Assembly (NCBI RefSeq): GCF_030867095.1 | Contig: NC_081828.1 | Location: 219,387,978 to 219,451,977 of the forward strand | DNA from: Alligator mississippiensis | Taxonomy: Eukaryota > Chordata > Crocodylia > Alligatoridae | Reading direction: 5' to 3' | Length of the DNA stretch: 64,000 nucleotides | Shown: one piece after another, positions 12,201 to 24,200 of the stretch | Layout of the letters: each line of letters begins with the position of its first letter | Position numbering within the stretch: the stretch's first letter is position 1 | The notes under the pieces: model-generated | What the model was told of the DNA's origin: nothing | Database searches by the model: none | The model's input: the letters and a program-made list of their open reading frames with translations, nothing else | Program-made: the position numbers and the translations under genes

Positions 12201-15200
12201 CACCGGTGTCAATTCATTTACTGCAGCTTAATACTGTTGCACTTGTAGACAGTGATGCTTTACTCCGCAGCTAATTAGTCTACTCATCAGTAAAGTGCAT
12301 GTGTAGACACAGCCTCCTTGTGCTACATCCCATGAAATCATCTTAATTTGACACTGGGATAACTCCTCCCTTGATTCTTATCAGTTAGTACGGTCTGCAC
12401 ATGGGTGAACTAAGTCTGTATGTACCTGCAGTCATTTGCATACATGCAAATTACTGCCGGTATGTTTGGGGTTTTTTACTTCATTCATTTTGAAGTTGGT
12501 AGTTTTTTGGTTCCCTGCTTTGTGAATTAACAAGGTTTTACTGAAGATTTCCCTCTCTCTCAACAGTTGGGCCCCCAGTCTCTGAAAAATCAGGCTTCTT
12601 AGACTCATAGAGAAATACAAGTCACAAGAAGTCCAAGCCCCTGCACAAGGCAGGATCATCCCTGACTAACCCATGCCAGGCCTGTGTCTGTCCAGCCCAC
12701 TCTTGCAAACCTCAAAGGATGGGGATTCCCCAGCCTCTCTAGGTAGCTGCTCCTCGGAGTGAGAAAGTCCTTCCTAACAACACACCTTAATCTAAGCCTA
12801 AGTAGCCACAATAAATCGAAATCTGTCACAAAAGAAAACAATGCTCGTGTACACAGTTACATCATTATGCTACATAGATGGTGATTTTTGTAACATTGTG
12901 TACCGTGTATGAGGACAACTCGTAACGTGTACAAGCGCCCTCTGGTTGCAAGGCAAGCCTTTTGCTCCTTACCCGTCCTAAACAGGACAACCTTTTTTGT
13001 ATTTCAAGACTGTAACCAAGTTCCCCCTCAGTCTTCCCTTCTCCAGTGCCTTGTCTCCCCTGTTGCTCCCCTTTTACCTAGGGCCTGTAATAGGGTGTTC
13101 TTGGTGTTAGGATTGTGGGGAGGGGGAAGGTCTGAAGTGGAAACTTTGGGGATTTCTTGAGTCAGCGATGTGAATGCAACCCTATGCTTCTAAGTCATCC
13201 CAGTTCTTCCAGCCTCTTCTCATAAGTCACGTTTCCCAGACAGCTCATCAGCCCCATTGATCTCTACTGGACTTTTTCTAGTTTGTCCACGCAGTGTCCA
13301 AAACTGGGCACAGGACTCCAGGGGAGGCCTCCCCGGTGCAGAACAGAGCAGAAAGAAATCCATTCCCTGGATGTGCAGGAGCCACTGCTGTTAATACATC
13401 CCAGCACGTTACTTGCCTTTTGGAAACAGTAGCACACAGGTGACTCATTCAGCTTGTGGTCTGCTATAACCCCCCAGTCCTTTTCTGCTGTACTGCAGCC
13501 TAGCCAGCCTATATTTGTGCATCCAGCCAGGAGGTGTTTAAGACCTGGGTAGACAAAGCCCTGGCTGGGATGATATAGTTGAGGCTGATCCTGCTTTGAG
13601 CAGGGGGTTGGATTAGATGTGACCTCCTGAGGTCCCTTCCAACTTTCATTTTCTATGTTTCTCTGATCTACTTCTTTCTTCCTACATGAAAGGCTTTGCA
13701 CCTGTCCTTATTGATTTTCCTCCTGTTTATTTCAGGCCATTTTTTTCCAATTTTCTCAAGCTCATTCTTAATATCAGCCCTGTCCTTGTGTGCCCCCAGC
13801 TAGGTGTCACCTAAAAATTTATTCTGCATACCCTCAGGTCTATCTTTTGAGTCATTCATGGAGCTTGTGAACATTACTGAAAAACCAGTAGCGCATGCTA
13901 GCGAATTGATGCAAGTTTGGCAGTTAGCTCAGGGGAGAGAAAAGTGTGTAAAATTAGTAGAAGTTAAACTTCATAAGAAAGGGACTGAGATTAATAGTTA
14001 GGCTGAGCAGAAAGTGAAGGAGGGACAGATGTGGCCAGAAGCACATAAAGCAGTAGTGGAGGCATTCAGAGAAAAGAGGTCATCATCCGTGGATTTGCTT
14101 AGTTTATGGCAAGCTGGTAAGGAGGTGAGTCTGCTGGCTAAGAAAGGGGAACACTGAGGGTGGAAAGTTTGGAGATACACATCAGGAGTGATAATGGCTA
14201 AAAGAGAAAGCCAACCTCCAGTATAGGTAGTGCCGGGGTAGTACAGGACCCTGGAGCTGTGTTCAGATTGGTTATATTGGTCCTTTACTCCATTGCTATT
14301 GAGTATCTTAATACAGTGTTCAAGTTGTGACTGAAATAGTCTCGTTGGTCATCAGCCTCATTCTCAACCCCAGTTAAACCTTGGAGCAATACTTCGCTGA
14401 CTTTTTATCTTGTTTTGGAGAGTATCTAGTAGAAGCCTTGACATGGATGGCTTTTGCCACCAATTATGCAGCTAAACAGAGTAAAAATTACATTGCAAGG
14501 CTACCCCCGAGGCAAGAGCTCCTATGCACCTGAGCAGTTTATGCCCTCAGCCAACATGTAGATGAATGGTTTTTGGTCCAATGCAAGCAACAGGCAGTGA
14601 ATTGGGAACCAGCAGCATGTGATGCAGTTACACAATTTACACACGTATCTGTTATGCCTGTTGTTGGAGTAGGTGGTACCTCTTCCACTTGGACATGAGG
14701 ATCTTGATTACTCTCAAAGCATGGTTACCTAGCCAGTTATGCACCCACCTACTTGCAGTTTTAGCTATGCCTTATTTTCTTTGCTTCCTTGAAGAATGTT
14801 GTGGGCGACACTGTCCAAAGTCTTGCTAAAGTCCAGACATACCACATGTGCTGCTCCCCCTTTTATACGAGCCCTTTTAGCTCATCAGTGAAGGAAATCT
14901 CTTTGGATAGCCATGATTTACACTTAACAGCCACATGAGTTTGTTGCTTGTCAGCCTCTTGGGGCTTCCAAATTGCTTGTTAGGAAGATACTGGAACATG
15001 TTATCCAAGTATCAGTTAGACCATAGTTCCCTGGGTCTCCTCCCCCTACCTCCCTTTTTGTTTAATTTGCACTTTTTCTATGGATATGCCCTTTTCCCAG
15101 TTTTCTGCGCTGTCACTTGACCTGCAGGAATTTTCAAACTTGTTAGACAAGTTTCAACAATTAGCCCAGCTGCTGTTGAGTGCAGTAGGATGAATCTCAT

Positions 15201-18200
15201 CAGGCCCTGCTTGATTTGGAAGTGTCTAATTAATCCCTAACTTGTTCTTTCCCTATTTTGGGCTGAATTCTTATGCCCTTGTTCTTGATACTGATTGACT
15301 GCCATGTGAGAAGCACAACCTTTTTTGTGAAGAATGAAGTTTAAAAAAAAAGTCATTAAACACCAGCCTTTTATGCATCCATCCATTATTAGCTTGTCCC
15401 TTCTCCCATTCAGTAAGGCATCAGCACTAGCTTTGGCCTTCCCTTTCCTTTAATGCTTTTGTTATGCTGTATGCCCCTTCCTAGCTGTGTCTCAAGTCTC
15501 TGCCTGTCTGGGATATGCGGTTACACTCACCCTTAGTAATATGGGTGAGTTTCCATTTTTTGTAAGAGTTTTAAGTCATTGAAAAGTTTGCTGTCTAGCC
15601 AGGCTAGTGCCTTGGGCTTTCTTCTTCTTCCTTCTCATCTATCTGATCTGTTTGTGTGCCCCTATCTCACTAAGGTACAGCCATCTCTCTTGGACTCCTT
15701 TTTCCCTTGGACTTGCCTCCCCAGGGTCCTGCCTACCAGTTCTCAGTGTCTTATGTGCCTCACATCTCAGGTCTCAGGGGCATTCACAACCCTTTGCTCA
15801 GCTGCTCGCTAGCTCTGGGGACACTCAGAGTCCTGCGGTGCCTATATTTATTTATGGGCACAATCCCTAGGTGCTTTGGCCCATGAGCTTGATGCCCAGC
15901 TTCCACCTCAGCTCTGGCAGGATTTGTAAATTAGGCATTTCCTGCATTTGTTGCCTGCAGTGTAGGTCATACATGCATCGTAGGCCGTGTGCAGCATGGG
16001 CAATGAGTAACAGGCCATGTCATGACCTGATCTAAGCTAGACCTGTGTAGCTAGGACCTAAGGCACCTTTCTGTTTCAATTGCCATTTATACATTTTGAC
16101 AGGATGGTGTTTTGTTTCAAGTTTTGTTTTGTTTAGAAACTGCTGTTTCGTTTCGTCGAAACTGTTTCGACTCTGTTTTGACATTTTGCCCATAGGCTAT
16201 AATGGGGAAGCATGAAACTGCCTATAACTTTGTCATTTCTTGCCTGATTTGGATGAAACTTGCAGAATTGGTAGCCCTGCCTGAGGTCATGGAGTCTGCT
16301 AAGTTTCAAGGAGATAAGTATAGCAGTTTCTGGGAAACTGCACCTCAGGCTGCTGATAAGCATAACTCGTGACACGGGTGATGCTGTGTGTGTGTTAAGG
16401 TGCACCCTCACTGGTGCTGGGGCCTCTACATGACACAGTAGTGTGCCCCAGTGAGGCTCCTCCTCCCCTACAGCCTTAGTCCAGTCCACCACTTTAAATG
16501 ACAACAGGTAAAATAATAACGTAGTGAGCAGCAGCACAGTAGCACGAGCAGCATCTCAGGCAGCCAAACTGTCACAGAGCCCTTCCTTCCTCTGCTGCAG
16601 GAGCTTCTTCTTCTCCAGCAGCTGCCAGACAACTCTCCCTGTCAGCCCCAGCCCTGGGGCTTAGATGTGCCCAGGGTCCTGGGTCCTCCCAGTCAGCTGA
16701 CCAGGGAGAGGTGCTAGGGGTGTTGGTCTAAGGACATGGCGCTGGCAGACAAGGTCCTTTCCTTTGGCTCAATCTAATCTGGCATGTTTTAGCAGACCAA
16801 CTGAATAGTTAGTTACAGAAATATATCTTAGCAAGCTTTTGGGTTGAAAACCCTTTGTCCGGTTGAGGAAGCACCTGCATTTGGTGGGTGTGTGTGCTGG
16901 TCTTGCATGGAAGGAGTAATAAAGAAGCCAGAGGCTGGCCTGCCCCACAATGCAGGCATGAAAGCTAGTCAGTGAAAATGGAAATGGAGGTATCAGGGAA
17001 TAAGAGACAGGCTGGGGTGGGGGGGAAGGGGGTGTAGCAGCGCAGGTGAAAGTGGAGAGGTACCTGGGGAGTCAGATGTCTGGCAGGTTGTACTGCATCA
17101 TAAATCCGATGTCTATATTGAGTCCATGAGTTTCTGTACCTAGGAGGCTGATGAAGTGCAGTTCATAGGCTCAGCTCTGAAAAGTGGTTTGTACATTCAA
17201 ACAAGCACCTAACCTCATCATCAGAACTGAAGCCATCTTCCTACAGCTCAAAACACAAAACCTGCCAACTATCTCCAGCACCCCACAACCTGCACGCCAG
17301 ACTCTATCAAAGATAACAAAACCCAACTACCCATGGGGGCACTTTCCTCACCAAAAAAAACTCTGCCTCCAGTCTCTCAGGCCTGATCCTGAGAGGGAAT
17401 TTACAACGATAAATGTATCTCTGTTCCTATATGAATTCTATAGTGTAATATCCTATATAATTATAAAATTGAAAAGAATAAATCAATGAAAATAGCAATA
17501 AAATAAAAGGGTCTATTCTAGAAGAAAGCATAAGGCATTGTGAAATCCCACTTGCTATGCTAGCAAGTAGGAAATCATTCAAATCAATGGTAGTAGTACC
17601 TTTGTTGTCTAACACTCCTGACCTGCTGGAAGATAGCTCAATAGCTGTCAGACCTCAAGGCAGAAAGCAAGTCAGGTCAAACAATGCTGCCTTTGGTGCT
17701 GTTTTTCCATCCCTCCCCCAGAGCACTGGGACTGGAAGGGACCTCGGGGAAGGAGGACACTCACTGGCCAGCCACACAGACAATAATGAGAGCAGTCCTT
17801 TCCCCCTCACCCCTTCACCCCTCTTCCCCCTGTCTCTCCTTACTTTCTGTTTCCCTGCAAGCAAGCCCAGCTTCAGCTTTGAAACTCGAAACATTTCGAA
17901 ACTTTCGAAACGTTTTGACTGCCCTCGTTTCGTTTCAAGGTTGTTTCGAAGCCCTCCATTTCATTTAAAGTTCACTGTTTCGAGCTCGAAATGAGTCAAA
18001 ACAGCATCGAAATGAAACAGCCGGCGAAATTTTGCACAGCCCTAGTAAGCATGCACTGCAGACAGTGATAAGGTACAGTAACATAATGTAAGGAACTGGA
18101 AAAGGATTGGTGTTGTTCCAAAGCAGAACCAAATCTGGAAAAACTCTGTTAAGTGCAAAATGAAAGAGGACTGGTGTAGCTCCAAAAGCATCACCAGATA

Positions 18201-21200
18201 GGGAAAGCTCTGTGTTAAGTATGTAATCGTGGTTAAACCGTGCGACTTTGGACTTCTCCGAAGTTCAGTACGAAAGAGGAACTAAATCAGTGAAAATCTC
18301 TAAGGGGACAGAGAAGCCTGGCCAGTGGACCTGTTTTCCACTTGAATCCAAGGCCATGTAAACACCATCTTTATTAATCCAAATAAATCTTTGTTATTGT
18401 GCATCCTAATAAAGTTTTCAAGTTGTGACTAAAATAGTCTCACTGGCCATCCGTTTCCCTCTTAGAAACTTCCCAGTCCTAGAATCATAGACGTTAAGGG
18501 CTGAAGGGAGCTCAGGAGGTCACGTCTAGTCCAACCCCCTGCTCAAGGCAGGACCAGGACCAGCCCCAGCTACATCATCCCAGACAAAGCTGTGTCTACC
18601 CGGGTCCTATAAAGCTCCAGGGATGGAGACTGCAACACCTCTCTAGGTAACCTGTCCCAGTGCTTCACCACCCTCCTCGTGAGAAAGCTTTTCCTAATAT
18701 CCAACCTCAACTTCCCTCGCTGCAGCTTGAGCCCATTGCTCCTTGTCCTGCCATCTGCCCCCACTGAGAACAGCCCAGCTCCATCCTCTTTGCAGCCCCC
18801 CTGCAGGGAAGTGAAGGCTGCTAGTCAATCCCCCTCAGTTTCCTTTTTTTCAGACTAAATCAGCCCAGTTCCCTGCATTGCTGAGCTACCTAATAATATG
18901 ATTCCCTGGACGAGGGAATGAAATCCAGCACTGCATACAAGGCAAGTATTTGTGGCTGAAGTGGGACTTCAAAGCTGTACCGGCCCTGCAGTGAATTTCA
19001 CCCTGGGAGAACACACTTGATTTTGTGCTCTGCCTAGTCATATCCACGCTGCGCTAAGGCTAGACAACAAGGGAGTCAGAAAACAAGATTCATCTTGATT
19101 GCTATGTGCATTTCCAGTCCCGCATCCCCAGCTCCCCTAGGCGCCCCCCAGGAGACTTTAAGGATCTCTCTCCATTTTCCGGAGGAACAAGCTGTCTTCT
19201 CCATGCTTCTGAGACGGCTGTTTTCAAAACTGGTGGCTCATTTTTTTTTCAGGACAGGGCCTTCCTGAAGAGACAGGACTTAACGTGCCCCGAGGGGGAT
19301 TTCTAGTAGCTGTGCAAGAGTTAAGCAAGGCAGAGGAAGAACGCGCGTTCACATAGCAACGTTCGCTCACCCACACTGCACGGCCAGGCAGGGGTTTTGT
19401 TCGCTGGTTTTGTTGCTCGATGCTGCTGCAATTCATCCTGGGAGCGTGGCATGGGTGAGGGAGCATGGCTTCGAGGGTTGCCAGGCTGTCATACAGGGGC
19501 TAGATCCCCAGCGGGTGTCAATGGGCATTGATTGTACAAGGGCTGCTCTACAGCAGCCCGGCATCTGGGCCTCACCGCTTTGAGGTGCACATGACATTCA
19601 GGTCATAGGTTTTGTCCATGAAAAAGTTTCCTGTATATCCTCCAACAGGAATACAAGTCCAGCCACAGCGGCCACTTGTGTTTGCACAACTTTGTCGTTG
19701 TGTCTAGCCTGGCGGTCCGGTCGTTGCTGCTCTTAGGGGAGCAGAACCAGCGGTTGCCACGATGCAAAATGTTGGCAAACCAAAGCCTCATTTAGACCCT
19801 CCCCGTAGACGTTAAAAATGCAGGATCTTCTGGACCAGTCCAGATATGTCTCTCCAATACATTGAGCCATCTGCCTGGCTTGTTTTTCAAACCCAGCTGC
19901 TGTGTTGGTAATTTAGAAAAAGCCCAAATCTTATCTCACAGTTCAGTTCTAGTCTAACAAATACCCAGGAATAACCCTCCCAAAGGTCTTTGTCCAGAGA
20001 AGAAGAGCTCCACCTTCTCAGCTGAAACTTGTCCCTGGGTAACACCCAGGGCCAGTTTTATCACTCGAGGTCCCTCCAGACTCTGAAGCCCCACTAGCAC
20101 TTTCATGCTCCTCTGTGCGGCTTTCCAGAAAGTTTTTTTCTTGGAAACCTTTTAGTCAAAGCACCTTTTAAATCCCCGCCCCTGCAAAGATGCATAACTT
20201 AAAAAAAAACCCCCAAATTTGCTACCTTTATGTTTATCAACGTTATGACTCTATTGATATTTATATATTTAGCAATAGAGTTCCAGCATAAGTCTGTAAC
20301 TGGGCAAACAAAGGTGTCAGAAAGAGAATACATCGTTTACATGGACTTCCAAAAACAATACCCCCAAAAATCCCAACAATGTCCCTTATCATTCCTCCTT
20401 ATTTACATTTTGAATTCGCAATTAATTTTAACTACTCGGAAAGAGACCTGGCTGTTATCGTGATAGTGCGGTGGAAGCCACTGGGTCCTTGGAGCCACTG
20501 GAGCCACTGTCTTTGCAGGATATCCACTGTCTTTGCAGTGTTAGAAGATTGAATGAGATGATATTCATGTTGAAAATGTTATAACGACTTTATAGAAGTC
20601 AGTGGTTTACCTGTTTTGCAATCTTGAGTTCAGTTTTTGTCGGTCCACCCCAAAAAGACATTGTAGGTCCAGAAGCTAGTGATATGTCATGGAGGAAGAC
20701 AAATAAGTCACTGGAGAAATACCATCAAGGTTGCCTGCAGAAGATCCTTCAAATCCAGTGGGAAAACAGATGCACCAACATTGGTGCCCACTACTAAGGA
20801 CACACCATGAGCATCGAGGTGGTGATCATCCGACATCAACTCCGCTGGGCCGACCACGTCATCTGGATGTCTGACTCCAGACTCTCGAAGCAAGTTTTAT
20901 TCTCCCAGCTCAGCCAAGGCAGACGCTCACAAAGAGGGCTGAGAAAGTGCTTCAAGGCCAACTTGAAACAAATGCATCATTGACATCAAGGGTTGTTGGT
21001 TGTAGCCGTGTTGGTCTAAGGACATTGACAGCAAGGTTCTTTGGGTAGATGTGAGATCTTATTTAGATTAGATGTGAGATCTTATTACAGGTGATATCTT
21101 TCTTAGACCAACTAACTAGCTGGGAAAATTGTTCTTTGCAAGCTTTTGGGCACCAACACCCTTCTTCAGGCTTTACTGACATCAGCTCATGGGAGACTGT

Positions 21201-24200
21201 CACCCAGGACCACCCCAAATAGAGGAAGAGTCTGCTGGAGCGATTTCAGCACTTTAAAACCTTACAACGACAACAGGAGATGGAAAAGCAGGAGTGGCAG
21301 AAACAGTCTGTTGTGGACTGAGCCAAGAACCCAGAGCCACCCAACCAGCATGGAGACGCGTGCCCGAATTGCAACAGAGTGCGTGGATCCCAGATCAGCG
21401 TCCTCGGCCATCTTCAGCCCCACAAATAAGACCTTCATGGAAGACGGTCATCCTCAACTGCGAGGGATTGCCAAAGAGTTTGTAGGAAAACAGATGAGAA
21501 CGATTCAGTTCAGAGAGGACATGCCAGAGGTAAATAAGCTAATAAGGAGTATAAGGCATTACCTTCCAGGACATGCGGAGTCAGACCAAAAGTAGCGGCT
21601 GAGTTTTGGAGCCAGAGTCACAAAACCAGAGGAGTCAGGAGCAGAACAGCTAACATGCCTGACAAATGGCCCACAGACCATTGCTGTAGGTAATCATAAG
21701 TAGGGACCGCGCTGCCTCCTTCCTCTTCTCCTCCCCCATCCAGGTGTGGCCAGACATAGAGGCATGGCCAGCCCCATGCCATCTGGGCACAGCTGTGTGT
21801 GGAGGCTCCTGACCTAAGGAAGGCAAAGTGGGTATCTACTTGTAAAACCCAAGAGCAAGAGTCCAGCTAGTGAAGCAGAAAGGCAGCAGCAATGCAAACC
21901 TGGGGAAGGAAACACAGGTTACCGTGACATGTACGACACTGGGAAACACCTTAGCACCAGGCATCATTAAGACCTTGAGTTTCACAGAAGTCAGGACAAG
22001 ATTAAACACTTGCAAAGTTGTGTGAACATCCGATGGTGTTTTAGGTAAGTTGCTTGCATACACTGTTACCCAGATTACAGATGGCCTCTGGGTTGGCTAC
22101 TGATAGAAGAGGCAGAAACAGGGCTACAGCCCAACCTTTTCTGTGCTTGCATTTTAAAACATTAAAGCAAGCATTTATCCCAAAGTCTGTCTGGCTGCCT
22201 GTGACATCACTACACACATTCTCTCATCTATGCCACCTGGGGAGACTTGGAAGGTGGGAGGACTGTGGCACGCAGATTGACAGCAGGTCTTCTTGAATTA
22301 GTTGAATTCTCCAAATTTCCCTCCAGCCTATAACCTGTATCTGTAGATGGCTTGTTTTAATATTCTGGTAAATGATCCATAGTATCATAGAAAATGAGGG
22401 CTGGAAGGGACCTCAGGAGGTCACATCTAGTCCAACCCCTTGCTCACTGTAGGACCATCCCCAGCTACATCATCCCAGCCAAGTCTTTGTCTAGTCGGGT
22501 TGTAAACACCTGCAAGGATGGTGATCCCACAACCTTTCTGGGTAACCTGTCCCAATGCTTTACTACCCTCCTAGTGAGCAAGTTTTTTTCCTCATATCCA
22601 AACTCAACTTGCCTTGCTGCAGCTTGAGCCCATTGCTCCTTGTCCTGCCATCTGCCCCCACTGAGACCAGCCCAGCTCCATCCTCTTTGCAACCCCCTGC
22701 AGGGAGGTGAAGGCTGCTATTCAATCCCCCTCGGTCTTCTTTTCTGCAAACTCAATCAGCCCATTTCCCTCAGCTTCTCCTCTCCAGTCCTGTCCCCCAG
22801 CCCCACAACCATAGTCGTTGCCCTTCACTAGACTCTCTTCAATGTGTCCACATCCTTTCTGCAGTGGGGGGCCCACAGCTGGATACAGGACTCCAGATGT
22901 GGCCTCCCCAGTGCAGAACAGAGGGAAGAATCACTGCCCTCGATCTGCTGGCACCGCTCCTGCCAATGCAACCCAGGATGCCAGTAGTCTTCCTGGCACC
23001 AAGGGCACACTGCTGGCTCATAAGTGATCTCTGATTGGTTTTATTTAAAATTATTTGTTTCGCTGAAACATTTGGAACCAGATCTCTCGTGGGCTTGGAA
23101 GGTGTCAGTTAGTTGGGATTTATATCCTTGGGAAAGTAAACGGGAGAGTTTCCTTTCCTTCCCCATGGTGGAACGCTGTTCAGCACTGGCCTGCTTCTTC
23201 TTTACATTAGTTTATGGGTTTCTCTGACACAGTTGGGGGCTTTGGGGGGGGGGGGGGTTGGATTTTTTTACAAATTATCTAAGCATCTGATCCAAAATAT
23301 ATCTATTATAGCAAAACAGCATATAAAACATTTGGTTACATCACTCACTACTACAAATATTTTAAGATAAAACTATATGATATGGTGTATTTGGATGATG
23401 TAATATAGGATCTTCCCTTATAATGTCTCCTTTCAGGCCTTGTGCTCTGTTTAATTGTATCTCATTACTGGTTTAGTTAGACATGGGGATGGTTTTCTTT
23501 GCTTTGCTAACAAAGCGTTGTCACATCTGCAAAGTGTCATACTGTGGTTGCTCAAAACCAGGTTTTGGGGCCTTCTGTTTAGCCACAGTTTGACCTAGGC
23601 CCCTTGAAAATGGCCAAGACTGGCAACAATGCTTGCAAAAAAACTACTCCCCTCTTCAGAGCTCACTCCAAATCACTAGCTGGTATGGAGTTGCAAAGAC
23701 ATTTTCGCTATGTACAAATCATTCTGGATTACAGTTTGTTAAGTGTCCCTACGAAGCACTGGATACTGCCACTGGTAGAGACTGGGTATGTGACTACCAG
23801 ACCCCTTGTATCAGCAGTAAGTCATCCTCCCTGTGAATTGAACCCCACTTTCCCAGGAGAGGGTCAGGACTGCTGGCACCATGCTGCTAAAGAGGTCAAC
23901 ATTTGTATTTCAGGCCCCGGTGACATTCGAGGACGTTGCAGTCTATTTCTCTCCAGAAGAATGGAAAGAGCTGGTCGAGTGGCAGAAGGAGCTGTACTGG
24001 GACGTGATGAAGGAGAACTACGAGCTGGTCACTTCATTAGGTAAAAAGATATTTCTGTGTTCCTGGCAGCTGCATGGGCCATGAAAAGCCAAGTCACCTA
24101 CCAGCGAGGTGGGATTCACTCTGCTGGGAGTGCATAGTTGTAATTGCACATTATCGAGCTCTTTTGTGAGTGAAAACACAGGGAGCAGATTTGAGGTTGT

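Larger units (their letters stand above)
12603..15560 (-). mobile_element. Long antisense CR1 copy with nested insertions
   Basis: Successive blocks follow antisense CR1 order: 3' tail text near 12603-12840; CTGGACTTTTTCTAGTTTGTCC and CCAGGGGAGGCCTCCCC near 13267-13340; CAGCTTGTGGTCTGCTATAACC near 13450; then CAAAGTCTTGCTAAAGTCC near 14817 and polymerase-region text to about 15500. It is interrupted by a sense CR1 tail (13533-13662) and by unrelated DNA (about 13885-14700). Old and heavily diverged. Confidence 0.65.

Noticed and set aside
19603-19791. Small minus-strand open frame that might be a processed pseudogene
   Set aside because: No family recognised in any frame, and no poly(A) or splice evidence.
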